64,000 nucleotides of DNA from Rhodobacter sp. (lineage in GTDB: Bacteria; Pseudomonadota; Alphaproteobacteria; Rhodobacterales; Rhodobacteraceae), in NCBI GenBank assembly GCA_020250175.1, contig JADCEN010000003.1:155731-219730 (forward strand). Direction: 5' to 3'. Of the stretch, positions 8,360 through 16,378 are shown in pieces (positions within the stretch are counted from its first letter, which is position 1; each line of letters begins with the position of its first letter). The notes under the pieces are model-generated. The model saw only the letters and a list, made by a program, of their open reading frames with translations. It did no database searches and was not told where the DNA came from. The translations under genes were made by a program, and so were the position numbers.

Positions 8360-10000
8360 TGCCCATCCGGCAAGGGTCTGGAAGTAAAGAAACGATTTGC
8401 CCGCGCGCCCCAGCGGTGTGCGCGTATCAGGCGACCAGAAATCGCGCTGGCCGGTTTCCATAACCGGAATCAGCGTGTCCACCGACAGCATCAGCGCGTT
8501 GTGTTTCGGATAGGCGGCTGCTTCCGGCTGATCGTAGAAACAGCGCAATTGGGTCTGGCCCGGCTTTGCCAGGCCGCTGCGGACGGTTCCCAGCGAAACC
8601 ATGAACAGCTCTTCACCTTCGGGAATCCCGCAAAGCACCCATTCGGGCGACCGCAGGATGACCGTTACGTTGGGCCTGATCGCGCTTTCGCGTTCCAGCA
8701 TGACATAGACCGCCCAGCCCATCAGGCCCAACACCAGCAGCCAGATCAACGCGCGCAGCGGGCGGCGGCCATAGCCGATGGTCATCCCCAGGATGGCATC
8801 GCGCAGCGTCATCGCCACGCGCAAGGCCATGGACGGGGCACGCTGCCGCGCGGCCCGCCGCCAAAGACGGTCTTTTTCCAGCAGCACCACCATGGCATCG
8901 TCATCATGGCCCATTTCGGCCAGAACGCGGGCCAGATGTTCGTAGGGCTGTGGCCAGAAATCTTCACCCCATCGCGACGGGTCCTGGCGCGACAGCCAGT
9001 CCAGCCGTCCTGCCGCGCCAACGGGTGCGCCAAGGAACGCCTTGTAAAGGCAGCGGTTCAGCAGCAGGTCCCCCGGTTTCGGCCAGGATGCGGATTCATC
9101 GGTGATGGCCCCCAACTGCGCCCCGTTCAGGCTGAGCGCGCCGTCAATCAACGCGCCGTCGCGCAGGAACAGCGCCCCATCCACCACCGTACGGTTCAGC
9201 CGCACCGCCACATCGCCCGGGTTTACCGCATGGGTGCCTGTCAGGTCCACATCGCCGCCGATATGCGCGGTGACAAGGCTGACCATGCCCTTGATCCGGG
9301 CCTGACGGAAGGCGGCATCGCCGGTGATGTCCGCCGAATCCGCCTCGAGCGCCGGGGCACCGGGCCGTTCGATGCTGCTGCCGACCAGATCAAGATCACC
9401 GCCGATCCGCGCCCCCAACAGCGCAATTCCGCCGCGCACCGTGGCCCCGCGCATCAGGGCGCTGCCCCGGATGAAGATACGCTCGGCGCTGAGCGCGCGG
9501 TCGCCCTCATGGCTCAGGGTCATCCCGTCCATCACCAGATCGCTGCCGATCCGCGCCCCGCGCAGGCTGATCGGGCCGGTCACGGTGGCAGACCGCAGCA
9601 GGATATCGCCGCGCGCCTCCAGCCGGTCGGCAGGCAGGCCGGGCAGATGCGAGCCGTCAAAGGACATCGTGTCGATCACGGCAGACCGCAGCACAGGCGC
9701 GCATTCGAACCGGCAATCCTGCAACCCGATGTCAAGCGGCACCCGGCAGCCTTCCAGATCAAGCGGGCCGGTGATCCAGGCCCCGCTCAGACGCAGCCCC
9801 TTTTCATGCATCGCAGGCACGTCCGGCCCGCCCAGCAGAAGGGCACGGATCAGCGCGGCGCGCACGCGGCGGTCTTCATCCCCCTCTTCCGGCAGTCCGC
9901 CCGATCCGACCCGGTCGGACATGCCGCTGCCGATCCCTTCGACCATCGTCACCTCGGCCCGGCTCAGCGGGCCGAAGCTGACAAGAAACGGGGCAGGCAT
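8309..10000 (-). CDS. Membrane protein with beta-helix-like (pentapeptide-type) repeat domain
   Basis: A 563-residue protein I do not recognise by name. Residues about 60-310 contain recurrent rungs such as SLRGARIGSDLVMDG, ALLGARIGGDLDLVG and SLVTAHIGGDVDLTG, spaced at about 40 residues, suggesting a right-handed beta-helix like pentapeptide-repeat or bactofilin-like proteins. Two hydrophobic segments follow, near residue 425 (LIWLLVLGLMGWAVYVML) and at the C-terminus (TLAGWALSLLAVAGFSG), separated by a segment of about 100 residues with Cys that may be periplasmic. Similar actinobacterial proteins are sometimes labelled membrane-associated oxidoreductase, without visible support here. It begins 5 bases after the M20 peptidase stop and is last in that operon. 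Its 3' end overlaps the Rieske remnant. Confidence 0.7.
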   Translation of the reverse strand: MPAPFLVSFGPLSRAEVTMVEGIGSGMSDRVGSGGLPEEGDEDRRVRAALIRALLLGGPDVPAMHEKGLRLSGAWITGPLDLEGCRVPLDIGLQDCRFECAPVLRSAVIDTMSFDGSHLPGLPADRLEARGDILLRSATVTGPISLRGARIGSDLVMDGMTLSHEGDRALSAERIFIRGSALMRGATVRGGIALLGARIGGDLDLVGSSIERPGAPALEADSADITGDAAFRQARIKGMVSLVTAHIGGDVDLTGTHAVNPGDVAVRLNRTVVDGALFLRDGALIDGALSLNGAQLGAITDESASWPKPGDLLLNRCLYKAFLGAPVGAAGRLDWLSRQDPSRWGEDFWPQPYEHLARVLAEMGHDDDAMVVLLEKDRLWRRAARQRAPSMALRVAMTLRDAILGMTIGYGRRPLRALIWLLVLGLMGWAVYVMLERESAIRPNVTVILRSPEWVLCGIPEGEELFMVSLGTVRSGLAKPGQTQLRCFYDQPEAAAYPKHNALMLSVDTLIPVMETGQRDFWSPDTRTPLGRAGKSFLYFQTLAGWALSLLAVAGFSGIVKPK

Positions 10001-10005
10001 GGGGG

Positions 10006-11382
10006 TCAGAGCGCGGCCAGAACCCGCGCCCAGGACCGGATTCCTTTGTGAAAGCTGGTCAGGCTGTATTTCTCGTTCGGGCTGTGGATGCGGTCATCAG
10101 ACAGGCCGAAGCCCGCCATGACCACGTCCATTCCCAGCTTTTCCTTGATCATCGTGGTCACGGGGATAGAGCCGCCGCCACCGACAAAGGCCGCCTCGAC
10201 GCCCCATTCGTCGCTGAGCGCGCCTTGCGTCTTCTGGAAGACGGGTGAAGTCACTTCGAAGGCCACCGCGCGGCCCGAGCCGAATTCAGTGAACTCCACC
10301 CGGCAGTCGGCGGGCACGCGCGCCTTGACAAAGTCGCGGAAGGCGGCGCGGATCTTGTGCGGGTCCTGATCAAAGACAAGGCGGAAGCTGATCTTGGCCG
10401 AAGCGACGGCAGGGATCACGGTCTTGAAACCGTCGCCGGTGTAGCCGCCGGTCATGCCGTTGACCTCGCAGGTCGGGCGCGACCAGGTCTGTTCCAGCAC
10501 CGACCGGCCCTTCTCGCCGGCAGGTACCGACAGGCCCACCTCGCCCAGGAAGGCGCTTTCGGAAAAGCCCAGCTTTGACCAGCCGTCCAGCAGCGCGGCC
10601 GAGGGTTCGGGCACGCCGTCATAGAAACCGGGGATGGTGATGCGCCCATCGGCATCGCGCAGATCGGCGATAATGCGGGCCAGGATGTGGTTCGGGTTCG
10701 CGGCGGCAGATCCGTAGAAGCCCGAATGCAGATCACGGTCGGCGGCATGGATGAAGATTTCCTCGGCGCAAAGGCCGCGCAGGCTGGTGGTGATGGCGGG
10801 GGTGGTCTTGTCCCACATATTGGTGTCGCAGATCATGGCGACATCGGCGGCCAGTTCATCCTTTGCCGCGTCCAGAAAGCCGGGCAGGTTGGCCCCACCC
10901 GATTCCTCTTCGCCTTCCAGCAGGATGGTGATCGGGATCGGCAGCTTGCCGGTGACGGCCTTCCAGGCGCGGCAGGCCTCGACAAAGGTCATGAGTTGCC
11001 CCTTGTCATCCGATGCGCCCCGCCCGCGGATTTCCTTGCTGCCATCGGGCAAGGTCACGATCACGGGGGTAAAGGGTTCGTCCGTCCACAACTCCAGCGG
11101 GTCAGCGGGCTGCACATCGTAATGGCCATAGAACAGCACCTTGGTTCCTTCGGCGCTGTGATCCTTGGCCAGCACGATGGGGTGGCCGGGGGTGTCGCGC
11201 AGGCCGGACTCAAAGCCGATGCCGGCAAGGTCGGCCGAATGCCATTCGGCACAGGCGCGGGTTTCGCCCGCATAGGCGGGATCGGTCGAGATCGACTTCA
11301 GCCGGACAGTCTGAAACAGCCGGTCGATGGAATTGTCAAAATCGGCGTCGATATGTGCCAGGACTTTATCAAGATCGGACAT
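10006..11382 (-). CDS. M20-family metallodipeptidase
   Basis: A 458-residue zinc peptidase of the M20/ArgE-DapE-carnosinase group. The first metal site is FYGHYDVQPADPLELW, typical of the dipeptidase branch. GRGASDDKGQ carries the bridging aspartate and EGEEESGG the catalytic glutamates. No signal peptide, so it should act on peptides in the cytoplasm. The longer ORF in the track begins inside the upstream transporter. ATG 11382 is preceded by GGGAGG and gives family length. It lies 56 bases downstream of the SLC13 transporter gene and 5 bases upstream of the membrane-protein gene, so the three form one leftward operon, perhaps for uptake and hydrolysis of acylated or peptide substrates (inference). 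Confidence 0.9.
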   Translation of the reverse strand: MSDLDKVLAHIDADFDNSIDRLFQTVRLKSISTDPAYAGETRACAEWHSADLAGIGFESGLRDTPGHPIVLAKDHSAEGTKVLFYGHYDVQPADPLELWTDEPFTPVIVTLPDGSKEIRGRGASDDKGQLMTFVEACRAWKAVTGKLPIPITILLEGEEESGGANLPGFLDAAKDELAADVAMICDTNMWDKTTPAITTSLRGLCAEEIFIHAADRDLHSGFYGSAAANPNHILARIIADLRDADGRITIPGFYDGVPEPSAALLDGWSKLGFSESAFLGEVGLSVPAGEKGRSVLEQTWSRPTCEVNGMTGGYTGDGFKTVIPAVASAKISFRLVFDQDPHKIRAAFRDFVKARVPADCRVEFTEFGSGRAVAFEVTSPVFQKTQGALSDEWGVEAAFVGGGGSIPVTTMIKEKLGMDVVMAGFGLSDDRIHSPNEKYSLTSFHKGIRSWARVLAAL

Positions 11383-11438
11383 TGCAGAAACCTCCCTCGG
11401 GGATTGGACAGCAGGGCGCGCAGGTGTGCGGGCAGGGG

Positions 11439-13277
11439 TCAGACAGCGGCAGGCGCGAAGGGCCAGATCATGGGCACGACGAAGACGGCGATGATGAAGA
11501 ACCAGATCAGCATCGGCAGGCCCAGCTTCCAGTAATCGGTGAACTTGTAGGCCCCCGGTTCCATCACCATCAGATTCGTCGGCGTGGCGACCGGGGTCAG
11601 GAAGGCACCGGCACAGGCAATTCCGACGCACATCAGAACAGGCTGGATCGAGATGCCCATCTGGCTTGCGGCAACGACGGCAATGGGAATGACGATCAAC
11701 GATGTTGCCGTATTGGAGATGACCTGCCCCATGATGGCCGACAGCACAAAAAGACCGGCCAGCAAGGCATAGGGCCCGGCATCCCCCACCATATCCACCA
11801 GGCGGTCGGCAAGCATCGAGGCTGCGCCTGTCACCTGCATGGCGGTTGACAGCGGGGTAAGTGCGGCCACCAGGATCACGGTCGTCCACCCGATGGAGCG
11901 GTAGACCTGTTCTGTCGAAAGAACACCCGACAGCAGGATGATGCCCGCCGCAATCAGCCCGGCCACAGCCGGTGGTACGGCCCCGGTTGCCAGCAGAACC
12001 ACCATCAGTGCCAGGGCAATCAGAACCGTCCTGGCCCCCGGCCCCATCGGCACGGCCTGACGGCGCACCAGATCGGGCGAATTGACGACCAGCACCTCGG
12101 CCTGATCAAGCCGCTTGTCCAGCGCGCTCCAGGTGCCCTGCAACAGCATGGTGTCGCCTGCGGCCAGCGGCTGCCCCGGCTCCAGGTCGCTGCCCGCGCG
12201 CTGCAGCGCCAGCACGATCAGATCACCGCTTTCGGTGACCATGCCGGGGAAAAAGCGCTGGCCGATCAGCGGCGACCGCGGCGGGATCAGCACTTCGGCA
12301 AGGCCGGAATCACGGTTGAACAGCTGATCGGCAATCGGTCCTTCCGGCAGATCGTCGCGGAAGGACAGGCCAAGTTCGCCTGCCAGATCGGCCGCTTTTT
12401 CGGCAGACCCCTTGAAAATCAAGATATCGCCATCCGAAACCGTTTCCGCACGGATCGGCCGCCCCTGCGCATCTTTCCGGGGGGAAAAGCTTAATCCCGC
12501 CGTGCCAAGCGCCGCAATGTCGGCGCTGCTCTTGCCGATCAGCGGCGATCCGGCGCGCACGCGCAACTGATGCACATCGCTGGACAGGCGGAACTGCTCG
12601 ACCAGAGTGGTGGCATGCTGGCTGAGGTCCGGCGGCAGGGTTTTGCTGGTGCGGCTGGGCAACAGCCGTTCCCCGAACAGCACGACAATGGCGATGCAGC
12701 CCAGCACGATCGGGATGCCGACAAGGGCAAACTCGAAATAGCCAAACCCTGGCCCGCCGGCATTTTCAGAAGCCTCGACCACCAGCACGTTGACCGGGCT
12801 TCCCGTCAGCAGCAGCTGCGATCCGGCATGGGCACCGAAGACAAGCGGCATCAGCATCTGGGACGGCGCGCGGCCCAGCCGGATGGACATGACAACCACC
12901 ACCGGAATCAGGGCGGCCACGGCGCCGTTCACGCTGATCATCGCGGCCAGGACACCCACGAAGGCCATCATCAGCACGATCAGCCGGGTGCGGCTTTCGC
13001 CGGCCTGCCGGATCAGAAGCTGGCCCGCCCAGGCCGTGACACCGGCAACCTCCAGCCCGGCCGAGACGACGAACAGCGACGCAATGAAGATGACGGCCGG
13101 ATCACCAAAGCCCGCAAGCGATTGCTGCAGCGTCAGAATTCCCGTAGCCCAAAGGGCAAGTGCCGCACCGATGCACACGGCGATGACCGGAAGCCGGTCC
13201 CAGGCGAAAAGCACCACGATGGCAAGGATTATGGCGAAAACGATCCAGATATCGGTCACGGCGGGCCCTTCCGGCAT
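11439..13277 (-). CDS. SLC13 (DASS) family anion transporter with two TrkA-C domains
   Basis: A polytopic inner-membrane transporter of about 612 residues. Hydrophobic halves flank a cytoplasmic insert holding two TrkA-C (RCK_C) domains, recognisable as LRVRAGSPLIGKS and EVLIPPRSPLIGQRF. The substrate and sodium motifs TGSPVNVLVV in the first half and SNTATSLIVIP plus ATPTNLMVM in the second are in the expected places. Relatives move sulfate or dicarboxylates; the substrate here is unknown. The start is uncertain: ATG 13277 is chosen because hydrophobic sequence begins a few residues later, and the 120-residue upstream extension in the track looks non-coding. It heads the operon with the M20 peptidase. 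Confidence 0.85.
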   Translation of the reverse strand: MPEGPAVTDIWIVFAIILAIVVLFAWDRLPVIAVCIGAALALWATGILTLQQSLAGFGDPAVIFIASLFVVSAGLEVAGVTAWAGQLLIRQAGESRTRLIVLMMAFVGVLAAMISVNGAVAALIPVVVVMSIRLGRAPSQMLMPLVFGAHAGSQLLLTGSPVNVLVVEASENAGGPGFGYFEFALVGIPIVLGCIAIVVLFGERLLPSRTSKTLPPDLSQHATTLVEQFRLSSDVHQLRVRAGSPLIGKSSADIAALGTAGLSFSPRKDAQGRPIRAETVSDGDILIFKGSAEKAADLAGELGLSFRDDLPEGPIADQLFNRDSGLAEVLIPPRSPLIGQRFFPGMVTESGDLIVLALQRAGSDLEPGQPLAAGDTMLLQGTWSALDKRLDQAEVLVVNSPDLVRRQAVPMGPGARTVLIALALMVVLLATGAVPPAVAGLIAAGIILLSGVLSTEQVYRSIGWTTVILVAALTPLSTAMQVTGAASMLADRLVDMVGDAGPYALLAGLFVLSAIMGQVISNTATSLIVIPIAVVAASQMGISIQPVLMCVGIACAGAFLTPVATPTNLMVMEPGAYKFTDYWKLGLPMLIWFFIIAVFVVPMIWPFAPAAV

Positions 13278-13600
13278 TGTTCGCGCGCAGACTGCCGAAA
13301 TCTCCAGAACCGCACAAGGCAATTCTTCACCAGTACAGCAGAGCGGCGGCAAACCGCACTCCGACCGATGAAACGGTGAAGAAATCATGACATAGGAATG
13401 GTTTGACAGCTTTGGTGCCGACACATTAAATGCCACATGGGCCAGTGCCGTCTTTCGGCCTTTCGCGTCGAAAAACCGGCAGCACGGGCGGGCACAGCGC
13501 AAGATTGCAGTGACTGCGCGGGGTGCGGGACTTTCGGCAAACGGCCCGAAAGCGGTGTTTCGGCATCGGGCGCAACGCGTGGGGCAAGCGAGAGGGCAGC
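13278..13600. promoter_or_regulatory. Divergent intergenic region between SLC13 and AbgT genes
   Basis: This 323-base region must hold the promoters of two divergently transcribed transporter genes. Its part nearest AbgT contains AT-richer DNA around 13380-13440 and the ribosome binding site GAGAGGG before ATG 13601. I cannot identify a specific operator. The track ORFs that cross it are extensions of the flanking genes. Confidence 0.45.
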
Positions 13601-15163
13601 ATGGCAGGACAACCGAAAAAAAAGGAACTGATCGCAGAAAAGGAAGCGCCATCGGGCTTTCTTGCGACGGTCGAGCGTGTCGGCAACATGGTGCCGCATC
13701 CGGCGATCATCTTCTTCATCCTGATCGGCATCGTGATCGTTCTGTCGGTGATCTTCGGGCTGCTGGGCACGACCGTCACCTATGAGGGCTACGATTCTGC
13801 GACGAGCGAAATTGTCGAGCAGACCGCGACCGTACAGAACCTGCTGTCGCCCGATGGCATCCGCTTCATGCTGACCTCACCGGTGACGAATTTCCTTGGC
13901 TTCACCGGGGTTGGCGTGATCCTTGTCGCGATGATCGGGGTGGGGATAGCCGAAGAGTCCGGCCTGATCGCCACGCTGGTGCGCAAGATGGTGGCGGCGG
14001 CGCCCCGGTCGATCTTCACCTTTATGATCGTGATGGTCGGCGTGCTTTCTTCGATCGCGGCGGATGCGGGGTATCTGGTTCTGGTGCCGCTTGCGGCGGC
14101 AGCCTTTCACAGCATGGGCCGCCATCCGCTGGCAGGCCTCGCGGCGGGCTTTTCCGGCGTGGCGGCGGTGTTCCTGGTGAACGTGTTCATCACGCCCACC
14201 GATGCGCTGCTGGTCGAGGTCACCAATGATGCGATCCGCGCGGTGAACCCGGCGGAAGTGATCAGCCCTGTTGGCAACCTGTTCTTCATGATCGTCTCGT
14301 CGATCCTGATGGGCATCATCTGCACGGTGCTGACCGAGCGTTTCGTCGAACCGCGGCTTGGCCCCTACACAGGCGGAGTGCCGGTTGAGGCGGCAACGGG
14401 GCTGTCGGGCAGCGAACAGCTTGGCCTGAAATACGCCGGGCGCGCCCTGCTGGGCTTTGTCATTGTCATCGGCCTGCTGACCGCGCCGCCGCTGCCCTGG
14501 GGCATCCTGCGCAATCAGGAAACCGGCGGGATCATGGCCGGTTCACCGTTCATGAGCGGCCTCATCATCCTGATCAGCCTGCTGTTTCTGGTCGTGGGCT
14601 ATGCCTATGGCAGGGGTGCGGGCACCATCGCCAATGTCACCGCCGCCATTGGCCTGGTCGTCAAGACATGGAGCAATCTGGCCGGAATGATCTTCCTGTT
14701 GTTTGTGATTGCCAACTTCATCGCCTTCTTCAACTACACCAACCTTGCCACCGTGCTGGCGGTGAATCTGGCGGAATTCCTGCAAACCGTGCCGATCGGC
14801 ATGGCGGGGTATATCGTGATCTTCGTGATCGTCGTGGCGGTGATCGACATCATCCTGGCCGGGGCGCTGGCGAAGTGGGCGATCCTTGCACCCGTGTTCG
14901 TGCCCCTGTTCATGCAGCTTGGCGGCGACCCGAACATGGTCATGGCCGCGTACCGGGTTGGCGACAGTCCGATGAACGTCATCACGCCGCTGAACGTCTA
15001 TCTGGCGGTGATGGTCGGCTTTGCGCAGAAGTATCAGAAGGATACCGGCATTGGCACCATCGTGGCGCTGATGCTGCCCTACACGGTGGTCCTGCTGGTC
15101 CTGTGGACGCTGTTGCTGGTGGTCTGGTATTCGCTTGGCCTGCCGCTTGGCCCCTCGGCCTGA
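13601..15163 (+). CDS. AbgT-family transporter
   Basis: A 520-residue membrane transporter of the AbgT family, whose founding member imports p-aminobenzoyl-glutamate and whose other members export sulfonamides. Conserved features include VERVGNMVPHPAIIFF at the N-terminus, SSIAADAGYLVLVPL in the first half and YRVGDSPMNVITPLNVY near the end. About a dozen hydrophobic segments are visible. ATG 13601 follows GAGAGGG and removes a 26-residue non-conserved extension. It is divergent from the SLC13-M20 operon. In E. coli, AbgT works with the M20 hydrolases AbgA and AbgB, so the M20 enzyme next door may be functionally linked, though it belongs to the dipeptidase branch. Confidence 0.93.
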   Translation: MAGQPKKKELIAEKEAPSGFLATVERVGNMVPHPAIIFFILIGIVIVLSVIFGLLGTTVTYEGYDSATSEIVEQTATVQNLLSPDGIRFMLTSPVTNFLGFTGVGVILVAMIGVGIAEESGLIATLVRKMVAAAPRSIFTFMIVMVGVLSSIAADAGYLVLVPLAAAAFHSMGRHPLAGLAAGFSGVAAVFLVNVFITPTDALLVEVTNDAIRAVNPAEVISPVGNLFFMIVSSILMGIICTVLTERFVEPRLGPYTGGVPVEAATGLSGSEQLGLKYAGRALLGFVIVIGLLTAPPLPWGILRNQETGGIMAGSPFMSGLIILISLLFLVVGYAYGRGAGTIANVTAAIGLVVKTWSNLAGMIFLLFVIANFIAFFNYTNLATVLAVNLAEFLQTVPIGMAGYIVIFVIVVAVIDIILAGALAKWAILAPVFVPLFMQLGGDPNMVMAAYRVGDSPMNVITPLNVYLAVMVGFAQKYQKDTGIGTIVALMLPYTVVLLVLWTLLLVVWYSLGLPLGPSA

Positions 15164-15289
15164 CTTGATCGTGGCGCAGGGCGTGGGGCCGCTTGGCCCT
15201 GCGCCCTGGCCCTGCCGCCCCTGCCCCCGAGACACAAGCGGGGCCTGCCGCCCCATCGCCACTGAATCGCCACTGACCGGAGACGCCCG

Positions 15290-16378
15290 ATGCCACAGAC
15301 GCCCATACTGCGCGCAACCCTTGCCCTCGGCCTTGTCGCGCTGCTGGCCGCTTGCGAGCAGGAGGCCCCGGCCGAGGGTGTCGAGGCACGTCCCGTCCGC
15401 ACGATCACGGTCGCAGAACAATTGACGGGCGAAAGGGTGACCGTCGCGGGCACGGTTGAAAGCCAGGTCCAGGCTGATCTTGGGTTCCGGATCGGCGGGC
15501 GTCTGGCCGGGCGTCTGGTGAATGTGGGTGATGTGGTGACCGCCGGGCAGGAACTGGCGCGGCTTGATCCTGCCGACGAAGAGAACGGCCTGCGGGCCGC
15601 CGAGGCCAATCTGGCCGCCGCCGAGGCGCAGCTTGTCGAGGCCGAATCGAACTACGTCCGCCAGCGCCAGCTTTATGATCGCGGGTTTCTGGCCCGCGCG
15701 GGCCTGGAACGCGCCGAAGCGGCGCGCAACACCGCACTGTCGGCAACGGATGCGGCGCGCGCGCAATATGGCATTGCCAAGCGGCGGTTGAACGATACGG
15801 TTCTGCTGGCCGATGCACCGGGTACGGTCGTGGACATCGGTGCCGAACCGGGCGAGGTGGTGAACCCCGGCCGCATGGTGGTGCAGATCGCCCGTGACGA
15901 AGGTCTGGATGCCGTGATCGACGTGCCGGCGGGCATCATCGGTGAACAGCCCGATCTGTCTGCCGAAATAACGGTCGCCCTGTCACAGAACCCCGCCGTT
16001 ACGGCCCGTGGCCGCATCCGCGAGGTTGCGCCCCGCGCTGATGCCGTCACCGGCACCTTCCGGGTGCGGATCGGCCTGATCGACCCGCCGGCCGAACTGC
16101 GGCTGGGCTCGGCCGTGACAGCCACGACCACGCTTGATCCCGTGGGCAGCATCGAGGTTCCGGCTTCGGCCCTGACCTCGCTGGACGGGCAGGCGGCGGT
16201 CTGGGTGGTGGACAGCGCCAGCATGTCGGTCGCCTTGCGGCCGGTCACGGTGGACCGCTTCACGCCGGCCGCCGTGGTCGTGCTGGACGGGCTGGCACCG
16301 GGGGATGTGGTGGTCACGGCGGGGGTGCAGGCGCTGCGCCCCGGCCAGACCGTGCGCCTGGCCGGAGCTGCATCGTGA
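15290..16378 (+). CDS. RND efflux periplasmic adaptor (HlyD/AcrA family)
   Basis: A 362-residue membrane fusion protein. The N-terminal signal ends in a lipobox LLAAC, so it should be a lipoprotein anchored in the inner membrane and facing the periplasm. It has the usual order: a biotinyl-lipoyl half (GFRIGGRLAGRLVNVGDVV), a short helical hairpin rich in Ala, Glu and Arg (about residues 100-160), the second lipoyl half (LADAPGTVVDIGAEPGEVV), and a beta-barrel plus membrane-proximal domain. It bridges an RND pump to an outer-membrane channel. The stop overlaps the GTG start of the pump gene. No outer-membrane factor gene is nearby. Confidence 0.93.
   Translation: MPQTPILRATLALGLVALLAACEQEAPAEGVEARPVRTITVAEQLTGERVTVAGTVESQVQADLGFRIGGRLAGRLVNVGDVVTAGQELARLDPADEENGLRAAEANLAAAEAQLVEAESNYVRQRQLYDRGFLARAGLERAEAARNTALSATDAARAQYGIAKRRLNDTVLLADAPGTVVDIGAEPGEVVNPGRMVVQIARDEGLDAVIDVPAGIIGEQPDLSAEITVALSQNPAVTARGRIREVAPRADAVTGTFRVRIGLIDPPAELRLGSAVTATTTLDPVGSIEVPASALTSLDGQAAVWVVDSASMSVALRPVTVDRFTPAAVVVLDGLAPGDVVVTAGVQALRPGQTVRLAGAAS

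Noticed and set aside
8501-10051. 516-residue plus-strand ORF opposite the beta-helix-like gene
   Set aside because: The minus-strand product has ordered repeats and membrane helices and good operon spacing; the plus-strand translation has neither.
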